From NCBI RefSeq assembly GCF_000317895.1, contig NC_019567.1:3844001-3908000 (forward strand): 64,000 bases of DNA, read 5' to 3'. The position numbers and the translations under genes are program-made. The stretch comes from Bdellovibrio bacteriovorus str. Tiberius (GTDB lineage: Bacteria; Bdellovibrionota; Bdellovibrionia; Bdellovibrionales; Bdellovibrionaceae). The notes under the pieces are model-generated. The model searched no databases. It was not told the origin of the DNA and saw only the letters and a program-made list of their open reading frames with translations. Shown here piece after piece: positions 17,597 through 28,318 of this stretch (its first letter is position 1; each line of letters opens with the position of its first letter).

Positions 17597-18454
17597 ATGA
17601 AGAAAATGATTTTCTCCGCCGCCCTTTCCACTTTGCTGCTGCCCGCTTTGGCGACAGCGTACATTCTTCCGACTCGCACGATCCTGCAAAAAACCAGCGA
17701 AAACGCAGGCTCTGGTATTTACGCCATCGAACAGGAAGTGCAGTTTTCCAATGGTGAAGAAACGACTTTGGTGAAAGAAACCTGGCTGGTCGACAGCGAC
17801 CGCACACTGCGCCTGACGGTGACTGGCGGCAAGGACCTGCAAAACTCTTTCCGTCTGCAGTTTGTCTATAACGGCGGACAAAAATGGAGCATGACCGGCG
17901 GCAACCGCAAAAGCGAAAAGCTGCCGGAAGAATTTTTGGAAAAATTCCTGAACATGCGCAATCCTGAAATCTTCGCCAACACGTTGGCGCATTTCAAAAT
18001 TGTTCCAGCGGGCGCTTTCAATAAAAAACCTCTTGCGAAAAATGCCGCGGACATCAAACACGAACCAGAAAACTGGGTGCGTTTTTCGCGCACGGGTGGA
18101 GTCGTAAACTACGCTCTGGGTGTGGCAACCCCGGTAGATCAGGAAGCAGGTTCCCCGGGCATCTGGATTCAGCAGGATGAATTCGTTGTGCGCAAACTGC
18201 GCCTGCCAAGCCAGGTTGAAATGAGCGCGAACAACTATAACAACTTCGCCAGAAATCTTTCTTATCCACGTTCCCGCACGATTCGCTGGGGCAACAACAC
18301 TGTGACCATCCGCCTGATCAGTGCTTCGGCCCGTCCTCAGACAGCCGTGGCCCTGTTCCAGCCTTCTTCTTTGGATGCGAACCTGAAATGGGACGGCATC
18401 AGCTCTTTGGCGGCGAAAGACGTTATCACGGAGTTCTACACGAGGTTTAGATGA
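17597..18454 (+). CDS. secreted protein of unknown function upstream of priA
   Basis: The 285-residue product has a Sec signal peptide (about residues 1-21, ending ALATA) and a beta-rich mature part with EVQFSNGEETTLVKETWLVD. This recalls LolA/outer-membrane lipoprotein-sorting folds, but I cannot assign it with confidence. An AAGGAG site precedes the ATG, ten bases after galU. Its stop overlaps the priA start (ATGA), so the three genes galU, this gene and priA are likely cotranscribed. Confidence 0.78.
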   Translation: MKKMIFSAALSTLLLPALATAYILPTRTILQKTSENAGSGIYAIEQEVQFSNGEETTLVKETWLVDSDRTLRLTVTGGKDLQNSFRLQFVYNGGQKWSMTGGNRKSEKLPEEFLEKFLNMRNPEIFANTLAHFKIVPAGAFNKKPLAKNAADIKHEPENWVRFSRTGGVVNYALGVATPVDQEAGSPGIWIQQDEFVVRKLRLPSQVEMSANNYNNFARNLSYPRSRTIRWGNNTVTIRLISASARPQTAVALFQPSSLDANLKWDGISSLAAKDVITEFYTRFR

Positions 18455-20496
18455 GTTCGACGCAACTTTGGAAAGTTGCGGCCGACGCTCCCCTTCCTGA
18501 GGCATTAACCTATAGCTCTGATCTGCCTCTGCAAAGAGGACAGCTTGTCACCGTGCCCTTGGGGCGTGGTGGACGAAAAGTTCATGGCCTGATTCTGGGG
18601 CCCACCGATGAAGTTCCCGAATTTGAAGTCAAAGCTGTGGATAGCATTGTGGAAGAATACGCACCACTGCCAGAGCCCTATGTAAAATGGCTTGAATGGC
18701 TGGCGCAGTATTACCTGCACCCGGTGGGTCAGGTCGTGCAATCGGCTTACCCTCCTTTGCGAAAATCTGAAAAGCAACGCGCCTCCAAACGCCCCCCGGT
18801 CATTCCACAACTGGAAGCAGATACAGCTCTTAACCTGACGGACGAGCAGCAAACCTGCTTTGAAAGCATCGCGAAGTTTTCCAACTTCTCGACTCACTTG
18901 CTTTTCGGCGTGACGGGTTCTGGTAAAACCGAAGTGTACCTGCGTCTTTTGGACAAGGTTCTTTCCGAAGGCAAACGCGGCATCGTGCTGGTGCCGGAAA
19001 TTTCCCTGACCCCGCAATTGATTCAGCGTTTTGCGCGCCGATTCGGCGACAAGATCGCAGCCCTGCATTCCCAACTGACCGATCGCGAGCGCACCAATCA
19101 GTGGTGGGATGTCGTCGAAGGACGAAAATCCATCCTGATCGGCGCCCGTTCTGCTTTGTTCTGCCCGATCGACAATCTGGGCCTGATCATCGTGGACGAA
19201 GAGCACGAACCCAGCTTCAAGCAGGATGAAAAACTGAAATATAACGGCCGTGACGCCGCCGTGATGCTGGGTAAACAAATGAACTGCCCGGTGGTGCTGG
19301 GTTCGGCAACCCCAAGTCTAGAAACGTGGAAAAACGCGGTCGAAGGCAAATATCACCTGCACCGCCTCAGCCGTCGCGTGGCCAATCGCGCTTTGCCGGA
19401 CATTGAAGTCATTGATTTAAGAAAATTGAAATCCGATGACGAAGAAAAACAAAAAGCCATCACTAAATATTCGCATCTGCCATTCTGGCTAAGCCCCGAT
19501 TTATATGAACGAATGCATCAGGTGCTGGACCGCGGTGATCAGGCCGCTTTGTTCCTGAATCGTCGCGGGATTGCCCAGATGGTGGTGTGTCCTGCCTGTG
19601 GTCACACGCGTGAGTGTCCGAACTGTGATATTTCACTGACCCTGCATGCGCATTCACACCTGATTTGTCATTACTGTGATTATCACGAAAATTTCAAAAC
19701 CAAATGTCCCGACTGCAAAGAAGGACAACTGGAAGCCATCGGCCTTGGCACCGAACTTTTGGAAACTGATTTGACTCGTCTGTTCCCGGGTAAAAAAATT
19801 GCCCGCGCGGACCGCGATGAGATTCAAAGCCGTGCCGATCTGGAAGATCTGATCGCCAATATGGAATCCGGTGACATCGACATTCTGGTCGGCACACAGA
19901 TGATCGCCAAAGGTTTGGATTTCCCGAAACTGAAACTGGTGGGACTGGTGCTGGCGGATGTGGGCTTTAATCTGCCTGATTTCCGCGCCACCGAAAGAAG
20001 TTTCCAGCTGATTACGCAGATGAGCGGACGCAGCGGTCGACACGTCAAAGACGGTGAAAGCCCGGGGCTTGTGATCATTCAGACGTTCAACACTGAACAT
20101 GACAGCATCACGTTTGCAAAGAACCATGACTTTGAAAGCTTTGCCACGCACGAACTGGAAATCCGTTCAGCACTTAACTATCCCCCCATGGGTCGCCTGG
20201 TCAGCTTCCGTATTCAGGGAACCAAACTGGGACAGGTTGAGGAAACCGCGAGACTATTGGCCAGAAGAGCGCAGGCTTTGAAAACTCAATTCCCGCAATA
20301 TGGCTCGATTGAAGTCTTGGGTCCGGCAGAAGCTCCGCTGTCAAAACTGCGAGGCCAATTCCGATATCATCTTCTAATTAAAACTACGCAGCCCGCAGCC
20401 GCAAATCCCTTTTCAAGACAGCTGTTAGGGGACCAGGATTGGGTTCCTTCAGGGGTCAAAATATTAATCGATATCGATCCAATGAGTTTGCTTTAG
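18451..20496 (+). CDS. priA: primosomal protein N' (replication restart helicase PriA)
   Basis: The 681-residue protein restarts stalled replication forks by unwinding DNA and loading the replisome. The N-terminal 3'-end-binding domain is at residues about 1-105. The helicase core has Walker A GVTGSGKTEVYL from about residue 153 and the DEEH box at 249-252. A zinc-binding insert with paired cysteines (CPACGHTRECPNC, then CHYC and CPDC) is at about 375-430. Helicase lobe 2 includes GTQMIAKGLDFP. Length is slightly below the E. coli protein. It overlaps the upstream secreted protein gene by four bases. Confidence 0.97.
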   Translation: MSSTQLWKVAADAPLPEALTYSSDLPLQRGQLVTVPLGRGGRKVHGLILGPTDEVPEFEVKAVDSIVEEYAPLPEPYVKWLEWLAQYYLHPVGQVVQSAYPPLRKSEKQRASKRPPVIPQLEADTALNLTDEQQTCFESIAKFSNFSTHLLFGVTGSGKTEVYLRLLDKVLSEGKRGIVLVPEISLTPQLIQRFARRFGDKIAALHSQLTDRERTNQWWDVVEGRKSILIGARSALFCPIDNLGLIIVDEEHEPSFKQDEKLKYNGRDAAVMLGKQMNCPVVLGSATPSLETWKNAVEGKYHLHRLSRRVANRALPDIEVIDLRKLKSDDEEKQKAITKYSHLPFWLSPDLYERMHQVLDRGDQAALFLNRRGIAQMVVCPACGHTRECPNCDISLTLHAHSHLICHYCDYHENFKTKCPDCKEGQLEAIGLGTELLETDLTRLFPGKKIARADRDEIQSRADLEDLIANMESGDIDILVGTQMIAKGLDFPKLKLVGLVLADVGFNLPDFRATERSFQLITQMSGRSGRHVKDGESPGLVIIQTFNTEHDSITFAKNHDFESFATHELEIRSALNYPPMGRLVSFRIQGTKLGQVEETARLLARRAQALKTQFPQYGSIEVLGPAEAPLSKLRGQFRYHLLIKTTQPAAANPFSRQLLGDQDWVPSGVKILIDIDPMSLL

Positions 20497-20537
20497 TGAC
20501 GGGCCTTACCTAAAATAAAAGGTTAAGGACCAATGAA

Positions 20538-21377
20538 ATGATTCAATGCCCGCGATGTGGAATACAAGTGACCGAATTGCACCCGGTGGATCCGGAGCTT
20601 ATCAGTAAGCTTCAGGCCGCTGGCGAAAGCAATTTGCCTCCACAAGTTTGTGCGGGATGCATTTCTGATCTGAAACGCACGGTTGCCACCAGCAGTGGTG
20701 GCGTGTTGATGCAGCAGGAACGTGCCCGTGAACAGCACCGCCTGCAACTTTGGAAAAGCCGTGTGATGCTGATCAAGAAAGCGCGCATGTGCATGGGCCA
20801 GAAGCTTTATTCTGAAGCCGCAATTTCCTACGAAAAATATCTGAAGATTCTGGACATCGTCTTTGACATCAAAAAAGGTGAAAAGTTAAGACCTGAAGCT
20901 TTCAAAGAAAGCGCACGCACCACCGAACTGACCGTGGTGGCTTCGGTGTACTGGGATCTGCTGCGTATCTATGACACTCACGAAAAGTATCAGGATCGCA
21001 TGATGAACTCGGCCAAGCAGCTTTCCATGTTCATCCAGTTCACCCCGATTTATCCGGACATCATCCGCAAGGCTGAATCGTTCCAGAAAACCGCCAAGAA
21101 CCCACAGATCGTAAAACAGTTCCTGAAGATGTCAGACAAAGAACGCCCTCGTTGCTTTATCGCAACCTCGGCCTTTGAAAATCCTTCCGCCTTCGAGGTG
21201 ATGCAGCTTCGCGCCTTCCGCGACACGCAACTGCGAACCCACAACTGGGGCAGAAAGTTTATCGCTGTCTACTACAGGTACTCCCCTCACATTGCTTGCT
21301 TACTCGATAAGCACTCATGGCTGAAACCCTCAGTCAGAGCCGCTCTCCGCGTTTTGATTAAATGCGTTAGCAGATAA
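20538..21377 (+). CDS. zinc-ribbon/TPR-like protein with CFI-box C-terminal domain
   Basis: The 279-residue product begins with a CPRCG...CAGC pair (residues 4-7 and about 38-41), probably a zinc ribbon. The helical middle part (about 65-165) is TPR-like. The C-terminus (about 206-279) matches the CFI-box domain: CFIATSAFENPSAFEVMQLR, then FRD, YYRYSPHIA and a final hydrophobic helix. CFI-box domains are tails of unknown function found on diverse bacterial proteins. An in-frame stop just after the upstream ATG at 20533 forces the start at 20538, with AAGGACC as ribosome binding site. Function is not known. Confidence 0.82.
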   Translation: MIQCPRCGIQVTELHPVDPELISKLQAAGESNLPPQVCAGCISDLKRTVATSSGGVLMQQERAREQHRLQLWKSRVMLIKKARMCMGQKLYSEAAISYEKYLKILDIVFDIKKGEKLRPEAFKESARTTELTVVASVYWDLLRIYDTHEKYQDRMMNSAKQLSMFIQFTPIYPDIIRKAESFQKTAKNPQIVKQFLKMSDKERPRCFIATSAFENPSAFEVMQLRAFRDTQLRTHNWGRKFIAVYYRYSPHIACLLDKHSWLKPSVRAALRVLIKCVSR

Positions 21378-21429
21378 TTCGTCCGTTTGAGGCTTGCAAA
21401 GCGGCTTCCTTATGAGGGAAGGTATTTGC

Positions 21430-22575
21430 ATGGCTCATATCTACGACTACGCAATTATTGGCAGCGGACTTACCGGACTTAGCATCGCAGCGGCACTTAG
21501 CCGTGAAACAAAGAACATCGCCCTGATCGAAGCGGCGGATGTTCCTTTTGGTTCCAACAAAAAGGTCAACTTCCCGACCGGTCCGATGAACAACGGTCTG
21601 CGTTTTATGCCGGATTCTGTGCTTTCCGAAAAAGCCCTGCGTTTCCTGAGCAGCCTGATTGACGTCAATGTGGCTCCGGAGGCTTCGGAAGAAGCTCCTG
21701 TGACCTACGAAGGTGGAAACTTCAAAACCTTCCTGGGCTTTGGTGAAAATCCACCGGCATTCTATGAAGAGTTCAGCTATTTCACTTCCAGCAAACGTCT
21801 GGATCTGGCGGTTGAGCCTCATCAGTGGACCCAGATGCTGTTTGAAAAGTTCACCGGCACTTTCCTGCCTCGTTCCTATGTGACCAAGTTCCACCAGGAA
21901 GGCGAGCGCGTGACTCACATCACGGTTAACGGTTCCAAAACTGTGCACGCTCAGAACTTTATCTTTGCCGGCACTGTGAAAGACCTGGCGTTGCTTCTGC
22001 CGGAAGACGCGATCTCGGTGCGCGCCCGCACGAAGCTTGCGAAAAACACTTACTGGACTGCTTTGTGCCTGGATATCTGCCACGCTAAACCCGTGACTGA
22101 ATCCACCGCGATGCACGTTTTAAACGGCACCACTCAGGACGAAATCGGTCCGTGCGTGGGTAAGTTCCATGCTCCGGTTGAAGTCGAAGGCGCACCTTTG
22201 CAAGCGTCCCAGTGGATGACTTTCATCGAACAGGAAGTGACTGAAGACAGCGAAGTTGTGGGTACGGCTTTGAAGAAAATCAAACGTCAGATCAAACGTG
22301 CTTATCCGGAAGCTCTGGACAACGTGAAGCTTGAAAGAATCTTCGTGACTCCGATCATCGCGGGCAACGGCGACATCAAACTGAGCGCCAACATGACGAT
22401 GCCTGAACTTGAAAATCTGTGGATTGCTTCCGCAACTGTGCACGAGCAGAAAAATCTGGTCGGCGCTCTTTTGCAGGCTGAAATGATTGTGGCTTCTTTG
22501 GGCTTCAAAGTTGAAGCGAGCGACATGCCATCAGTATCCGATGAATCCGAATCCATGACCGAGGCTGCTCTTTAA
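21430..22575 (+). CDS. FAD/NAD(P)-binding oxidoreductase (amine oxidase/protoporphyrinogen oxidase-like)
   Basis: The 381-residue product starts at an ATG preceded by GAGGGAAGG; a longer reading from 21394 is not needed. The N-terminal Rossmann fold has YAIIGSGLTGLSIAAALSR ending the first strand with GxGxxG, and an acidic residue at IALIEAAD for the ribose. A stretch around residues 325-360 (IAGNGDIKLSA, LWIASATVHEQKN) fits the FAD-binding C-terminal region of flavin oxidoreductases. I cannot name the substrate. Its stop shares TTAA with the convergent sensor kinase. Confidence 0.8.
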   Translation: MAHIYDYAIIGSGLTGLSIAAALSRETKNIALIEAADVPFGSNKKVNFPTGPMNNGLRFMPDSVLSEKALRFLSSLIDVNVAPEASEEAPVTYEGGNFKTFLGFGENPPAFYEEFSYFTSSKRLDLAVEPHQWTQMLFEKFTGTFLPRSYVTKFHQEGERVTHITVNGSKTVHAQNFIFAGTVKDLALLLPEDAISVRARTKLAKNTYWTALCLDICHAKPVTESTAMHVLNGTTQDEIGPCVGKFHAPVEVEGAPLQASQWMTFIEQEVTEDSEVVGTALKKIKRQIKRAYPEALDNVKLERIFVTPIIAGNGDIKLSANMTMPELENLWIASATVHEQKNLVGALLQAEMIVASLGFKVEASDMPSVSDESESMTEAAL

Positions 22576-23921
22576 GCCTCGTCCAGCGGCAGGGTGAAGA
22601 GGAACGTGGTTCCCTCACCCGGCGTGCTTTCCACCTTGATATCCCCGCCCATCATCTCGATCAGATTTTTACAAATCATCAATCCCAGCCCCGAGCCGCC
22701 ATAAGTGCGGGAAATCGTGACGTCTTCCTGCGAGAAGCTGCGGAAAAGCTTCGACATGTTTTCCAGACGAATGCCGCGACCGGTGTCAGACACCTTCCAC
22801 GCATAATGACCTGAACCGGGCTGTCTTTGCAGACTGATGCAGACGCGGCCCTTGTCCGTGAACTTCACCGCATTACCAACCAGGTTCATCAGAATCTGGC
22901 GCAAGCGATGGGAATCCCCCATCGCAAAAGCCGGAATACTTTCATCGATGTCGAATTCAAGCTGCAGATTTTTTTCCTGGCACTTGGCTTCGAAGATTTT
23001 AAGAATGTCCGTGTGCAGTTCTTTGACGTCAAACTTGTGCCTATCAATCTGCAAAAGTCCGTTTTCAATTTTTGAAATATCCAGAACATCATTGATGATA
23101 TGCAAAAGCGAATCCGAACAGCGCTGAATCGTCCGGACATAGTCCGTCTGATCCTTGTCCAGCGAAGTGTCGCGCAGAATATCGGCAAAACCGATAATGC
23201 TGTTTAATGGTGTTCGGATTTCATGGCTCATATTGCTTAAGAATGTGGATTTGATGGAGGATAACTGCAGAGCTTCTTCGCGCGCCTGCACAAGTTGGTA
23301 CTTGGAATAGGCCATTTCGTAAAGTTCACCGCGAATGCGCTCAATACCGATGATCAGAATAATGTCTTCAATCAGGATCCACGCAGCATGTTCCAACCAC
23401 CGCCACTGGTTGCTTTCAGCCACCCCATACAGCGAGATCGGCAGCATACACCCGCGCAGGATGTGATCCGAGATCACGATAAAGGACGCCACCCCCAAAA
23501 GCCCGACATCCTTATAAAAGGCCAGGGCGGCCAGTGAAACAAAGACATGGAAGTGGCTTTCGATCCGGCCCCCCGACAAATGGATAAACAGGATCGAAAA
23601 ACACATCTGCGAGACAGCCACCACATAACGGGTCCACTTTTCCCCGGGGCAGACATAGACGCAATAGACCGCTGGCAAACTGAAAAGCCCCCCAAAGATC
23701 AGCCCCACGAAGGCGTTTTCAACCGCCCCGGAAAAGCTTCCCAGCCACGTCGAGGGGGTTAGTACAATGCCCATGACGATAACTTCAACCCATTGAATTA
23801 AAAGAAGAATTGAAAAACCGCGATCTACGCGAATGTGGATGTCCCGGGATTGCTCCAGGAAAATTCGCTGCACCTGTCGTTGTGCTTCCGGATCGCTCCG
23901 ACCGCCCCTAGATTGGTTCAT
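22572..23921 (-). CDS. membrane-bound sensor histidine kinase
   Basis: The 449-residue protein has about five or six hydrophobic segments in residues 35-195 and no large periplasmic domain. A dimerisation and phospho-acceptor domain follows (H-box FLSNMSHEIRTPLN). The HATPase domain shows an N-box NLVGNAVKFTD, VSDTGRGI, and GGSGLGL. It has no receiver domain, and no response regulator gene lies in the window, so it is an orphan kinase here. It ends in an overlap with the convergent oxidoreductase. Confidence 0.93.
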   Translation of the reverse strand: MNQSRGGRSDPEAQRQVQRIFLEQSRDIHIRVDRGFSILLLIQWVEVIVMGIVLTPSTWLGSFSGAVENAFVGLIFGGLFSLPAVYCVYVCPGEKWTRYVVAVSQMCFSILFIHLSGGRIESHFHVFVSLAALAFYKDVGLLGVASFIVISDHILRGCMLPISLYGVAESNQWRWLEHAAWILIEDIILIIGIERIRGELYEMAYSKYQLVQAREEALQLSSIKSTFLSNMSHEIRTPLNSIIGFADILRDTSLDKDQTDYVRTIQRCSDSLLHIINDVLDISKIENGLLQIDRHKFDVKELHTDILKIFEAKCQEKNLQLEFDIDESIPAFAMGDSHRLRQILMNLVGNAVKFTDKGRVCISLQRQPGSGHYAWKVSDTGRGIRLENMSKLFRSFSQEDVTISRTYGGSGLGLMICKNLIEMMGGDIKVESTPGEGTTFLFTLPLDEA

Positions 23922-24215
23922 TTCCCACCGCTTACGTTCTAGATTAATTGGGAGATTACCCCCTTCTTATCGGCCGTTACTCAGTGCGTCTAAATATCTC
24001 TTAATCAAGTCGGCGTTTTGTAACGAAAGCGTCTCAGAAAAGAGCTCCAAAGACTGCTTGCGGTCAATGGCGCCCTGTGATATCCCGAGAGTCCAACAAT
24101 AAGCACTCACAGGCATCAACTGGTCCCCCAAGTACTGAAAAAGGGGGTCTTCCGGCGAAACAAAAAAAAGCTGGCTCTACCTGCGAGGACGATTAACCAG
24201 AAAGGAAGTACTACC
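23922..24215. other. intergenic leader region before rpsB
   Basis: No coding sequence is seen in these 294 bases. A hairpin around 24122-24150 (GTCCCCC against GGGGGTC) has no T-run, so it does not look like a simple terminator; it may be part of a leader structure of rpsB. AAAGGAAG lies 10-15 bases upstream of the rpsB ATG. Confidence 0.5.
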
Positions 24216-25157
24216 ATGGCACAAGTGACCATGAAAGAAATGCTAGACGCTGGAGTCCACTTCGGACATCAAACACAGCGTTGGAACCCAAAGATGAAAC
24301 CTTATGTATACACAGCTCGCGGCGGTATTCACATTATCGACCTGCAAAAGACTGTTGTACGCGCAAACAAAGCTGCTGAGTTCGTAAAAGAAGTCGCTGC
24401 TAACGGTGGTCGTTTGATCTTCGTTGGTACTAAAAAACAAGCGATCGAACCAATCCAAGAAGCTGCAGCAAAATGCGGTCAGTACTATGTTACTAAGCGT
24501 TGGTTGGGTGGCATGATGACGAACTTCGAAACGATCAAATCTTCTATCGATCGTCTTCGCAAAATCGACACCATGAAAGAAAAAGGCGAATTCAATTACC
24601 TTACTAAGAAAGAGCGCGCGAAGCTTGAAAAAGAATACCTTCGCCTGACTGATTTCCTGGCTGGTATCCGCGACATGAAGGAAATGCCTTCCGCTATGTT
24701 CGTAGTTGATTTGCCGAAAGAGCACATCGCAGTTGCTGAAGCAAAACGCTTGGGCATCCCGGTTGTTGCTATCGCTGATACAAACTCTGATCCAGAGTCT
24801 GTTGAATTCGCGATCCCAGGCAATGACGATGCTATCCGCTCCATCAAGTTGTTCTCCAACTTGGTAGCTGATGCTTACCTTGAAGGCGCTAAAGAGTGGG
24901 AAGGCAAACTTCGCACTATGACTGACAAGCAATCTGACGTTGCTAAAGAAGCAAAAGCAGAAGGCAAAGAAGAAGCTCCTAAAAGACGTGGTCCTGGCGC
25001 AAAAGCTGGTGCAAAAGAAGCTCCTAAAAAAGCTGCAGGCCCAGCGGTTGTTAAAGCCACTAAATCTCGCAAACTTGTTGCTGCTGGTACAGCAGAAGAA
25101 GTTGAGATCCAAGCTGAGCTTGAACAAGGCCCAGCTACTGACGAATCCGCAGAGTAA
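24216..25157 (+). CDS. rpsB: 30S ribosomal protein S2 with A/K-rich C-terminal extension
   Basis: The 313-residue product is longer than typical S2 (about 240 residues). The S2 core is readable, from MKEMLDAGVHFGHQTQRWNP through FIFVGTK and VVAIADTNSDP. From about residue 235 on there is a low-complexity tail rich in Ala, Lys and Glu. It sits at the head of rpsB-tsf-pyrH-frr-uppS-cdsA-rseP, the usual order. A hairpin terminator follows, so tsf probably has its own promoter. Confidence 0.96.
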   Translation: MAQVTMKEMLDAGVHFGHQTQRWNPKMKPYVYTARGGIHIIDLQKTVVRANKAAEFVKEVAANGGRLIFVGTKKQAIEPIQEAAAKCGQYYVTKRWLGGMMTNFETIKSSIDRLRKIDTMKEKGEFNYLTKKERAKLEKEYLRLTDFLAGIRDMKEMPSAMFVVDLPKEHIAVAEAKRLGIPVVAIADTNSDPESVEFAIPGNDDAIRSIKLFSNLVADAYLEGAKEWEGKLRTMTDKQSDVAKEAKAEGKEEAPKRRGPGAKAGAKEAPKKAAGPAVVKATKSRKLVAAGTAEEVEIQAELEQGPATDESAE

Positions 25158-25172
25158 TCTGCAGATCGTTCG

Positions 25173-25203
25173 AAAAAGGGTGGCCTAGCCACCCTTTTCT
25201 TTG
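25173..25203 (+). terminator. terminator between rpsB and tsf
   Basis: The stem AAAAGGGTGGC/GCCACCCTTTT has a three-base loop and is followed by TCTTTG. Confidence 0.85.
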
Positions 25204-25346
25204 TTCCTCCTACGCCTTTCGGCTACGGGGGACAGGCCCCGCGGAAGCTCAATGCGAAAGCGGGCATCCTACTTAAGGATTTTTTATACTTTTCTAAAAT
25301 GTTCGCTCCAGCAGATCTGGGGTGTTAAAGTTAAGGAGTCTTCCTA

Positions 25347-26988
<1,642 letters not shown>

Positions 26989-27001
26989 TAAGGAGACAGC
27001 T

Positions 27002-27562
27002 ATGGCTATCGCAGACGTTAAAAAAAATGCTCAAGCAAAAATGGAAAAGACTCTGAACTCTTTGTCTGAAGAACTTAAAAAAGTTCGTACAGGCCGTGCT
27101 CAGGTTTCTATGCTGGATAATATCCGTGTGAACTATTACGGAACTCCATCCCCTTTGTCCCAGGTGGCTTCTATTTCCACTCCGGACGCAAAATCCTTCC
27201 TGATTGCACCTTGGGAAGTGGCTATCCTTAAAGACATCGAACAAGCCATCATCAAGTCTGAACTGGGCATGGCCCCAATGAACGACGGTAAAGTGATCCG
27301 CTTGAAAGTTCCTGACCTGACTGAAGAGCGCCGTAAAGACCTGGCGAAACAAGTTAAGAAAATCGCTGAAGAAGCACGCGTGGCTGTTCGCATGGCCCGT
27401 CGTGATGCAAATGACGAAGTTAAAAAACTTCAAAAAGACAAAGCTGTCAGCGAAGACGAAGGCAAAAAAGCCGAAGCAGACATCCAAAAAGCAACTGACG
27501 ATTTCATCAAAAAAGTGGATCAGGTTGCTGACGAAAAAGAAAAATCAATCCTGACTATCTAA
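27002..27562 (+). CDS. frr: ribosome recycling factor
   Basis: The 186-residue product has the length typical of Frr. It splits post-termination ribosomes with EF-G. Motifs seen: LNSLSEELKKVRTGRA near the start, NYYGTPSPL, and VRMARRDANDEVKKLQKDK in the second long helix. The start follows TAAGGAG; an in-frame longer reading from 26960 overlaps pyrH and is rejected. Confidence 0.97.
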   Translation: MAIADVKKNAQAKMEKTLNSLSEELKKVRTGRAQVSMLDNIRVNYYGTPSPLSQVASISTPDAKSFLIAPWEVAILKDIEQAIIKSELGMAPMNDGKVIRLKVPDLTEERRKDLAKQVKKIAEEARVAVRMARRDANDEVKKLQKDKAVSEDEGKKAEADIQKATDDFIKKVDQVADEKEKSILTI

Positions 27563-27583
27563 TCAGGGTTTTTCGAAGGATTC

Positions 27584-28318
27584 ATGGATTTGCCAAAGCA
27601 TATTGCCATCATTATGGACGGGAACGGTCGTTGGGCTCAGCTCAAACGCCGTCCTCGCACGTTCGGGCATATCAAAGGCACCCGTGTCGCAAAAAAGATC
27701 ATCACGGCGTGTTCACGCCGTGGGATTAAAAACCTGACTCTTTACGCATTCAGCACTGAAAACTGGTTCCGTCCCGAGGCGGAAGTCAGCCTGCTGATGC
27801 TGATCCTGCGCCGATACCTGAAGCGCGAAACTGAAAATCTGGTCAAAGAAAACATCCGCTTCTCGGTGATCGGGGACCTTTCCCGCGTTCCTCTGGATGT
27901 TGCCAATGCCATCGAAAAATCCATCGAAGCCACATCTCAATGCACAGGCCTGAATCTGGTCTTTGCCTTGAGCTATGGTTCTCGCCAGGAAATCACTCAA
28001 GCGGTGCGTGAAATCGCGGAAAAAGTCGCTGCCGGGGAAATGTCCCCTGCGGAAATCGACGAATCCATGATCAATTCTGCTTTGAGCACTTTCCCGACGC
28101 CGGATCCGGATCTGATCATCCGCACCAGTGGTGAACAGCGACTTTCGAATTTCCTTCTGTGGCAGGCTGCGTACTCTGAATTCTATTTCACTGAAGTACT
28201 GTGGCCCAACTTCACCGAGTCTCACCTCGACGAAGCCCTTCAGGCTTTTGCGATGAGACAACGCCGTTATGGCAAGGTCTCATCCAATGACAACAACCAT
28301 GAAAAGCTTCCTAACTAG
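27584..28318 (+). CDS. uppS: isoprenyl transferase (undecaprenyl diphosphate synthase)
   Basis: The 244-residue cis-prenyltransferase makes the C55 carrier for peptidoglycan and other wall polymers. IIMDGNGRWAQLKRRPRTFGH carries the catalytic Asp and substrate-binding residues, followed by LTLYAFSTENW and, near the C-terminus, DPDLIIRTSGEQRLSNFL. Its end overlaps the cdsA start by about 30 bases. No dxr gene lies in the cluster. Confidence 0.97.
   Translation: MDLPKHIAIIMDGNGRWAQLKRRPRTFGHIKGTRVAKKIITACSRRGIKNLTLYAFSTENWFRPEAEVSLLMLILRRYLKRETENLVKENIRFSVIGDLSRVPLDVANAIEKSIEATSQCTGLNLVFALSYGSRQEITQAVREIAEKVAAGEMSPAEIDESMINSALSTFPTPDPDLIIRTSGEQRLSNFLLWQAAYSEFYFTEVLWPNFTESHLDEALQAFAMRQRRYGKVSSNDNNHEKLPN

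Noticed and set aside
24243-25127. A 294-codon antisense frame under rpsB
   Set aside because: It is a shadow of rpsB; the Phe- and Cys-rich composition is not that of a protein.
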